Shown here: one piece after another, positions 39,949 to 49,337 of the stretch
Position numbering within the stretch: position 1 is the stretch's first letter
Layout: the number at the start of each line of letters is the position of its first letter
NCBI RefSeq assembly: GCF_000455325.1
Contig: NZ_HG322951.1
Location: 3,455,156-3,519,155 of the forward strand
Length of the DNA: 64,000 nt
Source: Mycolicibacterium septicum DSM 44393
GTDB taxonomy: Bacteria; Actinomycetota; Actinomycetes; Mycobacteriales; Mycobacteriaceae
Direction: 5' to 3'
Notes under the pieces: model-generated
What the model saw: the letters and a program-made list of their open reading frames with translations, nothing else
The model's database searches: none
Told to the model about the DNA's origin: nothing
Program-made: the position numbers and the translations under genes

Positions 39949-41175
39949 ATGACTGTCAAGACACTCGCCGACCTGCTGGCCGAGGGCGTGGAAGGTCGGG
40001 GCGTTCTCGTGCGCTCCGACCTGAACGTCCCCCTCGATGACGAGGGCAACATCACCGACCTGGGCCGCATCATCGCCTCGGTCCCGACCCTGTCCGCGCT
40101 GGCCGAAGCCGGCGCCAAGGTCGTCGTCACCGCACACCTGGGCCGCCCCAAGGGCACCCCGGACCCGAAGCTGTCGCTCGCCCCGGTCGCCGCGGCGCTG
40201 GGGGAGAAGCTGGGACGCCATGTCCAGCTGGCCGGCGACGTTGTCGGCACCGATGCGCTGGCCCGCGCCGAGGGACTCACCGACGGTGACGTCCTGCTGC
40301 TGGAGAACATCCGTTTCGACGCGCGGGAGACCAGCAAGGACGACGCCGAGCGGCTGGCGCTGGCCAAGGCGCTGGCCGCCCTGGTCGAGGGCGCCGACGG
40401 CTCGCCGGGTGCCTTCGTCTCCGACGGTTTCGGCGTGGTGCACCGCAAGCAGGCTTCGGTCTACGACGTCGCCACCCTGCTGCCGCATTACGCGGGCACG
40501 CTGGTGGCCACCGAGGTCAAGGTGCTCGAGCAGCTGACCAACTCGACCGAGCGGCCCTACGCCGTGGTGCTGGGCGGGTCCAAGGTCTCCGACAAACTCG
40601 CGGTGATCGAGAACCTGGCCACCAAGGCCGACAGCATCGTCATCGGCGGCGGCATGTGCTTCACCTTCCTTGCCGCCCAAGGGGTTTCGGTCGGAACCTC
40701 GCTGCTGCAGGAAGAGATGATCGACACCTGCAAGCGGCTGCTGGACACCTACGCCGACGTGATCCACCTTCCGGTGGACATCGTCGTGGCCGACAAGTTC
40801 GCCGCCGACGCCGAGCCGGAGACCGTGGCCTCCGATCGCATCCCCGAGGGCAAGATGGGCCTGGACATCGGTCCGGAGTCGGTCAAGCGCTTCACCGCAC
40901 TGCTGTCCAACGCCAAGACCGTGTTCTGGAACGGCCCGATGGGCGTGTTCGAGTTCCCGGCCTTCGCGGCGGGCACCAAGGGTGTGGCCGAGGCGATCAT
41001 CGGTGCCACCGAGAAGGGCGCGTTCAGCGTCGTCGGCGGCGGCGACTCGGCGGCCGCGGTGCGCCAGCTCGGCCTGCCCGAGGACGGCTTCTCGCACATC
41101 TCGACCGGCGGCGGCGCGTCGCTGGAATACCTTGAGGGCAAGACCCTGCCCGGCATCGAAGTACTGGAGTCGTAG
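39949..41175 (+). CDS. pgk: Phosphoglycerate kinase
   Basis: A 408-residue glycolytic kinase that makes ATP from 1,3-bisphosphoglycerate. N-terminal substrate motif [13 protein letters not shown] near 19, HLGRPKG near 62, the hinge and the nucleotide motif [16 protein letters not shown] near 325, and GGGDSAAAV near 362 are present. The ATG at 39949 lies five bases after the gap stop; the open frame upstream overlaps gap and is not used. Operon with tpiA three bases downstream. Confidence 0.97.
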   Translation: MTVKTLADLLAEGVEGRGVLVRSDLNVPLDDEGNITDLGRIIASVPTLSALAEAGAKVVVTAHLGRPKGTPDPKLSLAPVAAALGEKLGRHVQLAGDVVGTDALARAEGLTDGDVLLLENIRFDARETSKDDAERLALAKALAALVEGADGSPGAFVSDGFGVVHRKQASVYDVATLLPHYAGTLVATEVKVLEQLTNSTERPYAVVLGGSKVSDKLAVIENLATKADSIVIGGGMCFTFLAAQGVSVGTSLLQEEMIDTCKRLLDTYADVIHLPVDIVVADKFAADAEPETVASDRIPEGKMGLDIGPESVKRFTALLSNAKTVFWNGPMGVFEFPAFAAGTKGVAEAIIGATEKGAFSVVGGGDSAAAVRQLGLPEDGFSHISTGGGASLEYLEGKTLPGIEVLES

Positions 41176-41178
41176 AAC

Positions 41179-41964
41179 ATGGCCCGTAAGCCGCTCATCG
41201 CCGGCAACTGGAAGATGAACCTCAATCATTTCGAGGCCATCGCGCTGGTGCAGAAGATCGCATTCGCCTTGCCGGACAAGTACTTCGACAAGGTGGATGT
41301 CACCGTCATCCCGCCGTTCACCGATCTGCGCAGCGTTCAGACCCTGGTCGACGGAGACAAGCTGCGCCTGACCTACGGGGCGCAGGATCTGTCGCAACAC
41401 GACTCGGGCGCCTACACCGGTGACATCAGCGGGGCGTTCCTGGCGAAGCTGGGCTGCAGCTTCGTGGTCGTCGGGCACTCCGAGCGGCGTACGTACCACC
41501 ACGAGGACGACGCGTTGGTGGCCGCCAAGGCCGCCGCGGCGTTCAAGCACGGCATCACCCCGATCATCTGCATCGGCGAGCAGCTCGAGGTGCGGGAGGC
41601 CGGCAACCACGTCGAGTACAACGTGAACTCGCTGCGCGGTTCGCTGGCCGGCCTGAGCAAGGAGCAGATCGGCCAGGCGGTCATCGCCTACGAGCCCGTG
41701 TGGGCGATCGGCACCGGGCGGGTGGCCAGCGCGGCCGATGCGCAGGAGGTCTGCAAGGCCATCCGCGGTGAGTTGGGCAACCTGTCCTCGCCGCAGCTCG
41801 CGGCCGGTGTGCGGGTGCTCTACGGCGGGTCGGTGAACGCCAAGAACGTCGGCGAGATCGTGGCGCAGGGCGACGTGGACGGTGCACTGGTCGGCGGTGC
41901 TTCGCTGGACGGCGAGCAGTTCGCCACGCTGTCGGCCATCGCCGCGGGCGGACCGCTGCCGTAA
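41179..41964 (+). CDS. tpiA: Triosephosphate isomerase
   Basis: A 261-residue TIM-barrel enzyme. The catalytic lysine is in AGNWKMN near 10-16, the electrophilic histidine in VVGHSERR near 99, the catalytic base in [11 protein letters not shown] near 170, and the phosphate loop in YGGSVNAKN. All catalytic residues are intact. Starts three bases after the pgk stop. Confidence 0.97.
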   Translation: MARKPLIAGNWKMNLNHFEAIALVQKIAFALPDKYFDKVDVTVIPPFTDLRSVQTLVDGDKLRLTYGAQDLSQHDSGAYTGDISGAFLAKLGCSFVVVGHSERRTYHHEDDALVAAKAAAAFKHGITPIICIGEQLEVREAGNHVEYNVNSLRGSLAGLSKEQIGQAVIAYEPVWAIGTGRVASAADAQEVCKAIRGELGNLSSPQLAAGVRVLYGGSVNAKNVGEIVAQGDVDGALVGGASLDGEQFATLSAIAAGGPLP

Positions 41965-41997
41965 CCCCGGGGGCCTGGGCCGGACACCGCACCCGGT

Positions 41998-42003
41998 AGT
42001 CTT
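41998..42003 (+). promoter_or_regulatory. -10 element of secG (leaderless layout)
   Basis: TAGTCT, last T 7 bases before the secG ATG at 42010, so secG probably has its own leaderless transcript besides read-through from tpiA. Confidence 0.45.
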
Positions 42004-42009
42004 ACAGCC

Positions 42010-42243
42010 ATGGAATTGGCTCTGCAGATCACTCTGGTCGTGACCAGCGTGCTGGTCGTGCTCTTGGTGCTGCTGCATCGTGCCAAAGGTGGCGGTCTGT
42101 CCACCCTGTTCGGTGGCGGTGTCCAGTCCAGCCTGTCCGGCTCCACCGTGGTCGAGAAGAACCTCGACCGGCTGACGCTGTTCGTGACCGGCATCTGGCT
42201 GGTCTCGATCGTGGGCGTCGCGCTGCTGATCAAGTACAGCTAG
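42010..42243 (+). CDS. secG: Preprotein translocase subunit SecG
   Basis: A 77-residue two-helix membrane subunit of the SecYEG channel. Helices at about 2-22 and 52-75 flank the cytoplasmic loop with the family motif KGGGLSTLFGGGVQSSLSGS. The gene follows tpiA, its usual place in mycobacteria. Convergent with the LysE-type exporter 16 bases away. Confidence 0.95.
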   Translation: MELALQITLVVTSVLVVLLVLLHRAKGGGLSTLFGGGVQSSLSGSTVVEKNLDRLTLFVTGIWLVSIVGVALLIKYS

Positions 42244-42259
42244 CCGGCCCCGCCGCGGA

Positions 42260-42883
42260 TCACGCCTCCGTCGCGAGCCGCACTCCGAATCCCACGAGTA
42301 CCACCCCGGTGAGGGTGTCCAGCCGCCTGCGTATCCGTGGTGTCTGCATCCAGCTCGAGATGGTGCCGGAGGCCACCACCAGGCCGGCGCAGTAGAACGC
42401 GGTCAACACGATGAAGATCGCGCCCAGCGTCAGCGTGGCCCAGCCCACCGGGTAGCCGTGCGGTACGAATCCCGGCAGGAAGCTCAGGAAGAACACGCCG
42501 ACCTTGGGGTTGAGGATGTCGGTGAGGAACCCGGCCGTGAAACCGTGCTGCATCATCCCGGCCCGCTCGGTACCCGGCGCCGCCATCTCGGCCGCGGTCT
42601 GCCGCAATGACCGCAGCGACTGCACACCCATCCACACCAGGTAGCAGGCGCCGGCGATCTTGAGCACCTCGTAGCCGATCTCGCTGGCCCGCAACAACGC
42701 GGCCAGCCCGATGGCTGCCGCCGCCACCCACACCACCAGGCCGCACAGCACGCCCAGTGACGTCAGTATCCCGCTGCGGGTGCCGCCGCGCACCAGGCTG
42801 CGCACCACCACCAGCGTGTCGGGTCCGGGCAAGAGCACCACGACCACGGCCGCCCCGATGAACGAGACGAGGCTGACCAGCAC
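42260..42883 (-). CDS. LysE/RhtB-family amino acid exporter
   Basis: A 207-residue membrane exporter with about six helices. The family signature PGPDTLVVVRSLVRGG near residue 20 and ACYLVWMGVQSLR near 75 are clear, as is DILNPKVGVFFLSFLPGF near 125. Members export amino acids or homoserine lactones; the substrate is unknown. I chose the GTG at 42883 because it starts directly at helix 1 and lies 7 bases after minus-strand TACCAT, although the frame stays open much further upstream. Not expected between secG and ppc in M. tuberculosis, so accessory. Confidence 0.85.
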   Translation of the reverse strand: MLVSLVSFIGAAVVVVLLPGPDTLVVVRSLVRGGTRSGILTSLGVLCGLVVWVAAAAIGLAALLRASEIGYEVLKIAGACYLVWMGVQSLRSLRQTAAEMAAPGTERAGMMQHGFTAGFLTDILNPKVGVFFLSFLPGFVPHGYPVGWATLTLGAIFIVLTAFYCAGLVVASGTISSWMQTPRIRRRLDTLTGVVLVGFGVRLATEA

Positions 42884-42889
42884 CGGCTC

Positions 42890-42895
42890 ATGGTA
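42890..42895 (-). promoter_or_regulatory. -10 element of the LysE gene (leaderless layout)
   Basis: Minus-strand TACCAT, last T 7 bases before the GTG at 42883. Confidence 0.45.
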
Positions 42896-43012
42896 GACGC
42901 CGGTGTGCAGGGGACACAGGTTGGCATAGCTCGGTGCCAGGTAGTGCTCAGCGGCCGCTGGCAAGATCGCTGCCGGTGCCAACGTAGCCACCGGCCAGGA
43001 GACCCGTGACCG

Positions 43013-43660
43013 ATGAGGCGGTTCGTGTACAGAATTCTTCCGGCGGGTGCCGCGGCGGTGGCCCTGCTGTGCGTTGGACCGGGAGGCGTGGCCAGGGCCG
43101 ACCCGCTGCCGGTGGCGGACGTGTCCCAAGCGGCCGATACCGACGACGGCTGGCACCTGAGTGCCGCCCTGAGCCGGATGACGATCAATTCGGTGCCCAA
43201 CATGGCGGCGACAGCATTCACCCGGGAAGGATTCGTCACCGGCAAGGCCGAGGCGTCCATCGACGGTAACGGGTCGGACGCGGTGAACTCGGGAACTCTG
43301 GTGTTCGGCCTGCAACTGGGGTGTCAGATCGATCTCAGCGAGGGCGGCAGCATCGGCGGGGACGCCGACATCGGGATCAGTCCGGGCTTCAACGGCACGA
43401 ACGTTCTCAACAACATCGGGCCGTACGCCGATCTCGAGGGCAACGTATCGGTCAACCTGCTGCCGGGCACCATCACCAACGTCGGTCTCGGGAAGAAGGC
43501 GCTCAAGGGGCGCACCGGCGAGATCGTCGTACACGACGCGCATGTGAAGGTCGACGCCTGTGGCGGTCCGGTGTCCATCCGGTTCTTCGCCACCGCGATG
43601 ATCGACACCGACCGATCGGATGACAGCGTCAACGCCTATGGGGACATCCTGAACCTGTGA
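43013..43660 (+). CDS. MspA-family outer-membrane porin
   Basis: A 215-residue secreted protein with a Sec signal peptide (about 1-29, ending VARADP) and the MspA beta-sheet domain: DDGWHLSAALSRMTINSVPNMA, GYQ/QLGCQIDLSEG, and the C-terminal [27 protein letters not shown]. MspA porins form octameric goblet channels through the mycolic-acid outer membrane and let small hydrophilic nutrients in. A two-cysteine pattern (Q-L-G-C and V-D-A-C) is present. The ATG at 43013 is about 11 bases after GGAG. The gene overlaps the next one by 4 bp. Confidence 0.9.
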   Translation: MRRFVYRILPAGAAAVALLCVGPGGVARADPLPVADVSQAADTDDGWHLSAALSRMTINSVPNMAATAFTREGFVTGKAEASIDGNGSDAVNSGTLVFGLQLGCQIDLSEGGSIGGDADIGISPGFNGTNVLNNIGPYADLEGNVSVNLLPGTITNVGLGKKALKGRTGEIVVHDAHVKVDACGGPVSIRFFATAMIDTDRSDDSVNAYGDILNL

Positions 43661-44052
43661 GCCACATGGCAATTCGTCGCGTCGCGGCCCTGCTGTTGTT
43701 GCCGGCCGCGCTGCTGCTCGCACCGGTGGCGTCCGCCGACTGTACGGGCGCGGGGGATTTCGGCGCCGGGGCCGGATGCGCCCCGCCGGGTGCGGGATCG
43801 TCGGGATCGTCCACCGAGAGCTGGCCGCCCACCAAGGTGGACTGGCCACCGCAACCGGATTCGGCGACCGGTGATGACGACAAACCCGACAAGACGGCGA
43901 GCGCGCCGATCGTGCTGCCTGCCGGGCAGGCGCCACCGCCCGCTGCGCCGGCCTCCGGATCGCCCCCGAAACCGATCGTTCCGGCTGGTGGCGGGTCAGA
44001 TGGCGGCACCGCCGCGGCATCGAATGTGATCGTGACGCCGGGCGCCGGGTGA
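43657..44052 (+). CDS. Small Pro/Gly-rich secreted protein coupled to the porin gene
   Basis: A 131-residue protein with a signal peptide (about 1-27, ending APVASAD), two cysteines soon after it ([17 protein letters not shown]), and a disordered mature region rich in Pro, Ser, Gly and Asp. I recognise no domain. The GTG overlaps the porin stop (43657-43660, GTGA), so it is made with the porin and exported to the same compartment. An accessory role at the porin or cell wall is inference from that coupling only. Confidence 0.7.
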   Translation: MSHMAIRRVAALLLLPAALLLAPVASADCTGAGDFGAGAGCAPPGAGSSGSSTESWPPTKVDWPPQPDSATGDDDKPDKTASAPIVLPAGQAPPPAAPASGSPPKPIVPAGGGSDGGTAAASNVIVTPGAG

Positions 44053-44096
44053 TCACGTCCGGCAGGCTCGTCATGCGCGACCAATCCGCGCCGCCG

Positions 44097-44102
44097 ATAC
44101 TT
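44097..44102 (+). promoter_or_regulatory. Possible -10 element of ppc (leaderless layout)
   Basis: GATACT matches the hexamer except at its first base; its last T is 7 bases before the ATG at 44109, supporting that start. Confidence 0.35.
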
Positions 44103-44108
44103 GAACAC

Positions 44109-46922
44109 ATGGTGGAGAGCGGACACATCGACACAGCACTCGAACCCATCGGCGCGGTTCAGCGCACCCCGGTGGGCCGCGAGGCCACCGAGCCGATGCG
44201 CGAGGACATCCGGCTGCTCGGCGCGATCCTCGGCGACACCGTGCGCGAGCAGAACGGCGAGGAGGTCTTCGACCTGGTCGAGCGGGCGCGGGTGGAATCC
44301 TTCCGAGTCCGCCGTTCGGAAATCGACCGGGCCGAGCTGGCCGCGTTGTTCACCGGCATCGACGTCCACCAGGCCATCCCTGTCATCCGCGCTTTCACCC
44401 ACTTCGCATTGCTGGCCAATGTCGCCGAGGACATCCACCGCGAGCGGCGCCGGGAGGTGCACGAGGCGGCCGGCGAGCCGCCGCAGGACAGCAGCCTGGC
44501 CGCGACGTATCTCAAGTTGGACGCGGCCGGTCTGGACGGCGCCGGCGTCGCCGACGCACTGTCCGGCGCCCTGGTGTCACCCGTCATCACCGCTCATCCC
44601 ACCGAGACCCGGCGCCGCACCGTCTTCGACACCCAGCATCGGGTGACCGAGTTGATGCGGCTGCGCCTGCACGGGCAGACCCGCACCGCCGATGGCCGCG
44701 ACATCGAGACCGAGCTGCGCCGCCACATCCTCACGCTGTGGCAGACCGCCCTCGTGCGGTTGTCCCGGCTGAAGATCTCCGACGAGATCGAAACCGGCCT
44801 GCGCTACTACCCGGCCGCGTTCTTCGAGGTCATTCCGCAGGTCAACGCCGAAGTTCGGACCGCGTTGCAGACCCGCTGGCCCGGGGCGAACCTGTTGGAG
44901 CAGCCGATCCTGCGGCCGGGCAGCTGGATCGGCGGGGACCGCGACGGGAACCCGAATGTCGACGCGGGCGTGGTGCGGCAGGCCACCGGGCGAGCCGCCA
45001 ACGTCGCCTTCGCGCACTACTTCACCGAGATGACAGCGCTGGAAGAAGAGCTGTCCATGTCTGCGCGACTGGTCAAGGTCAGCGACGGGCTCACCGCGCT
45101 GGCCGGTGCCTGCAACGAGCCGGCGCGCGCCGACGAGCCCTACCGGCGGGCACTGCGGGTGATCCATGCCCGCCTCACGGCCACCGGGCACGAGATCCTC
45201 GACGAGCAACCCGAACACGAGCTCGATCTGGGGCTCGAACCCTATCGCGCGCCGGGGGAGTTCCTGGCCGATCTCGACACGGTGGACTCCTCGTTGCGGA
45301 CCAACGGCAGCGCGGTGCTGGCCGACGATCGGCTGGCCCGGTTACGAGAAGCGGTGCGGGTCTTCGGGTTCCATCTGTGTGGCCTGGACATGAGGCAGAA
45401 CTCCGAGGTGCACGAGCAGGTGGTCGCCGAGCTGCTGGCCTGGGCCGGCGTGCATCCCGACTACGCATCGCTGCCCGAATCGCAACGGGTGGAACTGCTC
45501 GCCCGCGAGATCTCGACGCGTCGTCCGCTGATCGGTGAGGGTGCCGAGCTGTCGGAGTTGGCGCGCAAGGAACTCGACATCGTCGGTGCCGGAGCGCGGG
45601 CGGTCAGCGTATTCGGCCCGCAGGCCGTCCCCAACTACATCATCTCCATGTGTCAGTCGGTGTCCGATCTGCTCGAAGCCGCGATCCTGCTGAAAGAGGC
45701 AGGCCTGCTCGATGTTTCGGGTGCGGGTCACGGAGATGAGGTGTACGCGCCGGTCGGGATCGTGCCGCTGTTCGAAACCATAGACGATTTGCAGCGGGGG
45801 TCCTCGATCCTGCAGGAGGCGCTCGCGCTGCCGGTCTACCGCAGCATCGTCTCCGCACGCGGGCAGCATCAGGAAGTGATGCTGGGATATTCGGACTCCA
45901 ACAAGGACGGCGGATACCTGGCCGCGAACTGGGCGCTGTACCGCGCCGAACTGGACCTCGTCGAAGCCGCGCGCAAGACCGGAATTCGGTTGCGCCTGTT
46001 CCACGGTCGGGGCGGCACCGTGGGCCGCGGTGGCGGACCCAGCTACGACGCGATCCTGGCGCAGCCGCCCGGCGCGGTGAAGGGGTCGTTGCGGATCACC
46101 GAACAGGGCGAGGTGATCGCGGCGAAGTACGCCGAGCCGCGGATCGCGCACCGCAACTTGGAGACGCTGTTGGCCGCGACGCTGGAATCCACCCTGCTCG
46201 ATGTCGAGGGGTTGGGCGACGAAGCCGAGCCGGCCTATCAGGTGCTGGATGAACTGGCCGCCCTGGCGCAGCGGTCCTACGCCGAATTGGTCCACGAGAC
46301 ACCGGGATTCGTCGAGTATTTCAAGGCGTCGACACCGGTCAGCGAGATCGGTGCGCTCAACATCGGCAGCCGCCCCAGCTCACGTAAACCGACCACGTCG
46401 ATATCCGACCTGCGGGCCATCCCGTGGGTCCTGGCCTGGAGCCAGTCCCGGGTGATGCTGCCCGGCTGGTACGGCACCGGCACCGCGTTCGAACAGTGGA
46501 TCGGCGACGACGAGTCCCGAGTGGCCGTGCTGCAGGACCTCTACGAGCGTTGGCCGTTCTTCCGCACCGTGCTGTCCAACATGGCGCAGGTGCTGTCCAA
46601 ATCGGACATGGGCCTGGCGGCACGGTATTCCGAGCTGGTCGACGACGCCGAACTGCGGGCCCGGGTATTCGACAAGATCGTCGCCGAACACGATCGCACC
46701 ATCGCCATGTACAAACTGATCACCGGCCAGGACGACCTGCTGGCGGACAACCCGGCGTTGGCCCGCTCGGTGTTCAACCGGTTCCCGTACCTCGAACCGC
46801 TCAACCACCTTCAGGTCGAGCTGCTGCGCAGGTACCGTGCGGGGGACACCGAGGAACTGGTGCAGCGCGGAATCCTGCTCACCATGAGCGGACTCGCGAC
46901 CGCCCTGCGCAACAGTGGCTAG
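44109..46922 (+). CDS. ppc: Phosphoenolpyruvate carboxylase
   Basis: A 937-residue anaplerotic enzyme that carboxylates PEP to oxaloacetate. Catalytic histidine in [14 protein letters not shown] near 160, [12 protein letters not shown] near 277, the [17 protein letters not shown] block near 593, [14 protein letters not shown] near 635 and the C-terminal RNSG are all present, so the enzyme looks active. M. tuberculosis lacks ppc and relies on other anaplerotic enzymes, so this is a fast-grower trait. The ATG at 44109 is preferred to a start at 44049. Its stop shares CTAG with the stop of the convergent monooxygenase. Confidence 0.95.
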   Translation: MVESGHIDTALEPIGAVQRTPVGREATEPMREDIRLLGAILGDTVREQNGEEVFDLVERARVESFRVRRSEIDRAELAALFTGIDVHQAIPVIRAFTHFALLANVAEDIHRERRREVHEAAGEPPQDSSLAATYLKLDAAGLDGAGVADALSGALVSPVITAHPTETRRRTVFDTQHRVTELMRLRLHGQTRTADGRDIETELRRHILTLWQTALVRLSRLKISDEIETGLRYYPAAFFEVIPQVNAEVRTALQTRWPGANLLEQPILRPGSWIGGDRDGNPNVDAGVVRQATGRAANVAFAHYFTEMTALEEELSMSARLVKVSDGLTALAGACNEPARADEPYRRALRVIHARLTATGHEILDEQPEHELDLGLEPYRAPGEFLADLDTVDSSLRTNGSAVLADDRLARLREAVRVFGFHLCGLDMRQNSEVHEQVVAELLAWAGVHPDYASLPESQRVELLAREISTRRPLIGEGAELSELARKELDIVGAGARAVSVFGPQAVPNYIISMCQSVSDLLEAAILLKEAGLLDVSGAGHGDEVYAPVGIVPLFETIDDLQRGSSILQEALALPVYRSIVSARGQHQEVMLGYSDSNKDGGYLAANWALYRAELDLVEAARKTGIRLRLFHGRGGTVGRGGGPSYDAILAQPPGAVKGSLRITEQGEVIAAKYAEPRIAHRNLETLLAATLESTLLDVEGLGDEAEPAYQVLDELAALAQRSYAELVHETPGFVEYFKASTPVSEIGALNIGSRPSSRKPTTSISDLRAIPWVLAWSQSRVMLPGWYGTGTAFEQWIGDDESRVAVLQDLYERWPFFRTVLSNMAQVLSKSDMGLAARYSELVDDAELRARVFDKIVAEHDRTIAMYKLITGQDDLLADNPALARSVFNRFPYLEPLNHLQVELLRRYRAGDTEELVQRGILLTMSGLATALRNSG

Positions 46923-48043
46923 CTGACGAGGATTTCACTCAGCCGCAGCGACACCGTGGCCCGGCGATCGGCGTAACCCCGTGCGGCACGCTGGATCTCG
47001 GCCGTCTGCTCCGTTCTGATGCGTTGGTAACGCTGCAGCGCCTGGGTGAAGTCGCCGTCGCGCGCGGTCGAGATCTGGGTTGCGAGCTCCGTGGCGTCCT
47101 GGATGGCCTGGTTGGCGCCCTGGCCGCCGAACGGTGTCATCGGGTGGGCCGCGTCCCCGAGTAGCGCAACCCGTGCACTGGTCCACCGGTCGATCGGATC
47201 TCGGTCGTACACCGGATGCATGTAGACCGGGCTCGTCGCGGCGCGCAGCATCCGCCCGACCGCGGGATCGAACTCGTCGAACTGGCGGGCCAACGCCTTC
47301 AGATCGGCCTGCGCCGACCACAGGTGCCGCGGCGGTTCGTCCACCCCGAGGGTGGCGTCGACCGCGACCTGTCTACCGGCCCGCACGGGCATGGAGATGA
47401 CGTGTTTGGCGTAGTCCGCTGAATGCCACGACCGGAGCCGGTCGTTGGAGGCCTCAAGACATTCGGCGGGGCTCACGGCCCGGAAGATCACCGAGCCGCA
47501 GTAGTGAATGTCGTCGTTGCTGAACATCTTCCGCACTCTCGACCGCAGGCCGTCGGCTGCGATCACCAAACCGGCCCGGTGTACCTCACCGTTGGTGAAG
47601 CTGAGCTCGACGTGATCGTTGCGCTCGGTGATGCCTGCGAGTTCATGGCGCAGCCGCACCTGCCCGGATCCCACGGTCGACACCAACAGGCTGTGCAGAT
47701 CCGCGCGGTGCACGGTGCGTGGGGACACCTCGGCGTCGGCGTACCCGAACCGGCCGTGTTCGGATCCTGCTTCCGGGGTGGCGGCGTAGTCGGTGATCCT
47801 CTCCAGTCGCCCGTGTTGATCGAGGTTCTCGAAGTATCGGGTGGCCGAAGATATTTCGTTGAAGGCGTCGACAATGTTCCACTGGTCGAGCAGTCTCAGG
47901 GTCTGCGGTGAGATCCCGAGCGGGCCGCCGACCTCGCCGAGTTCGCGGGTCTTGTCGTACACGACGGGACGATGGCCGTGGTGCTGCAGGGCGACAGCGG
48001 CGGCCAGTCCGCCGAGGCCGGCACCGATGATGGCGATTTCCAT
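46919..48043 (-). CDS. FAD-dependent aromatic-type monooxygenase
   Basis: A 374-residue single-component flavin monooxygenase of the PHBH/salicylate hydroxylase type. The FAD Rossmann motif GAGLGG is at 7-12, the DG motif reads [12 protein letters not shown] near 155, and the GD motif [20 protein letters not shown] near 295-314; all three are intact. It should hydroxylate an aromatic or related compound using NAD(P)H and oxygen; the substrate is unknown. The ATG at 48043 has AGAGG upstream. It is third in a minus-strand operon with a substrate-binding protein and an MFS transporter. Confidence 0.88.
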   Translation of the reverse strand: MEIAIIGAGLGGLAAAVALQHHGHRPVVYDKTRELGEVGGPLGISPQTLRLLDQWNIVDAFNEISSATRYFENLDQHGRLERITDYAATPEAGSEHGRFGYADAEVSPRTVHRADLHSLLVSTVGSGQVRLRHELAGITERNDHVELSFTNGEVHRAGLVIAADGLRSRVRKMFSNDDIHYCGSVIFRAVSPAECLEASNDRLRSWHSADYAKHVISMPVRAGRQVAVDATLGVDEPPRHLWSAQADLKALARQFDEFDPAVGRMLRAATSPVYMHPVYDRDPIDRWTSARVALLGDAAHPMTPFGGQGANQAIQDATELATQISTARDGDFTQALQRYQRIRTEQTAEIQRAARGYADRRATVSLRLSEILVS

Positions 48044-48059
48044 GAAGTGCCTCTCAGGT

Positions 48060-49337
48060 TCAGGGGATTCGGGCCAGGGCTTCGGCGTCGAGGTAGACGC
48101 CGGACAACGCGCCGGGCCGATAGCTGGTGACGGTGCGGACATTGCAGAGCGGCAGCCACAGGCCGCTGTCGAGGATCCGCCGCTGGATGTCGTGCACCAG
48201 CGCGCCGCGAGCCTCGGGGTCCGCGCAGGAGAGCTGGGTGTCGAGCAGCACGTCGAGATCGTCGGGTTCGTTGCGGCGGTTCATGTTCCGCTGACCGACG
48301 GCGAACTGGTACCGCAACAGATCGGGGTCGCTGCCGGTGAAGTAGAAGAACCGGAAGTCGTAGTCGCCGGTCTGCTGGCGGGTTCGGAGTTCGGGGAAGT
48401 CGACGTCGGAGAGGACGAGCTCGATGCCGTGGTGCTGCCACTGTGCCGCGACGGCGGTGAGGATCGCGGCGTCGACGGGGGAGAAGGTGCTGTTGAACAC
48501 CACCTCGAACGAAAGCCGTCGAACGTCTGCGGCAGTGAGTAGCCGGTGAGCGGTCGCCGGATCGTGGCCGAGGTCGGCCGAGCAGTCCCGGTAGCCGTCG
48601 GTCGTCGGCGTGAGCACCGACGACGCGACACCGTACCCGTCGACATCCAGAATCGGCCGCAACGCTTGACGATCGATCAGCAGAGACAGCGCACGCCGGA
48701 TTCTGGGATCGGTCAGCGGGCCGCGGGATGCGTTGGGGCACAACCCGTAACTGATGCCAGGGTTGTGGAGTTCGGCGACGACGTATCCGTCGATCGGCCC
48801 GGCGTACACATCTCCGGTGCCGGCCTGGCGGAACGCCACCCGGCGTGTCCCGTCGGCGACGCCTTCCTCGTTCTGCACCCACCGGCCGGTGCCCAGTCCC
48901 GATGGGCTCCTGATCGCGAGGTTCACGCCGGCCAGTGACCGGAGGAATGCCGCGTTGTGTCGCACGAAGTGAAACGTCACCTTGTCCGCCCCGGCCTCGA
49001 TACCGCCGAGTCCGGTGAGCATCGTGACCGCGGCGGGCAGCGGTGAAACCTGTTCGAGGGCAATGAGGCCGGAGAAGCTCTGCACAACCGCCGCGGGCGT
49101 GAGCGGCGTGCCATCGGAGAAGCGCCTGTCGGGCCGGATGATCAGGTCCAGGGTGAGCGGGTCGCGGTAGTGCCATGCGGTGGCCAGCCACGGCAGCAGG
49201 TTCCCGGTGTCCGGGTCGATGTCGAGCAGGCTCTCGTAGATCATCCGACAGTACGTTTTCGAGATGCTGTTGTACGCCAGGCGCGGATCGTCGGTGAGCT
49301 GATGCGTCGGCCAGCCGAAGGTGAGGTCGCGCATCAT
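48060..49337 (-). CDS. Family-5 extracellular solute-binding protein homologue without signal peptide
   Basis: A 425-residue protein homologous to peptide/nickel-type ABC substrate-binding proteins (SBP_bac_5): YESLLDIDPDTGNLLPWLATAWHY, DRRFSDGTPLTPAAVV, DPRIRRALSLLIDRQAL and NSTFSPVDAAILTAVAAQW are typical. It begins MMRDLTFGWPTHQL, directly in the mature fold, with no signal peptide or lipobox. The ATG at 49337 overlaps the MFS stop by four bases; extending the frame upstream gives an Arg-rich sequence antisense-like in composition, not a leader. No ABC permease or ATPase is nearby. It may be a cytoplasmic binding or sensor protein. Confidence 0.8.
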   Translation of the reverse strand: MMRDLTFGWPTHQLTDDPRLAYNSISKTYCRMIYESLLDIDPDTGNLLPWLATAWHYRDPLTLDLIIRPDRRFSDGTPLTPAAVVQSFSGLIALEQVSPLPAAVTMLTGLGGIEAGADKVTFHFVRHNAAFLRSLAGVNLAIRSPSGLGTGRWVQNEEGVADGTRRVAFRQAGTGDVYAGPIDGYVVAELHNPGISYGLCPNASRGPLTDPRIRRALSLLIDRQALRPILDVDGYGVASSVLTPTTDGYRDCSADLGHDPATAHRLLTAADVRRLSFEVVFNSTFSPVDAAILTAVAAQWQHHGIELVLSDVDFPELRTRQQTGDYDFRFFYFTGSDPDLLRYQFAVGQRNMNRRNEPDDLDVLLDTQLSCADPEARGALVHDIQRRILDSGLWLPLCNVRTVTSYRPGALSGVYLDAEALARIP

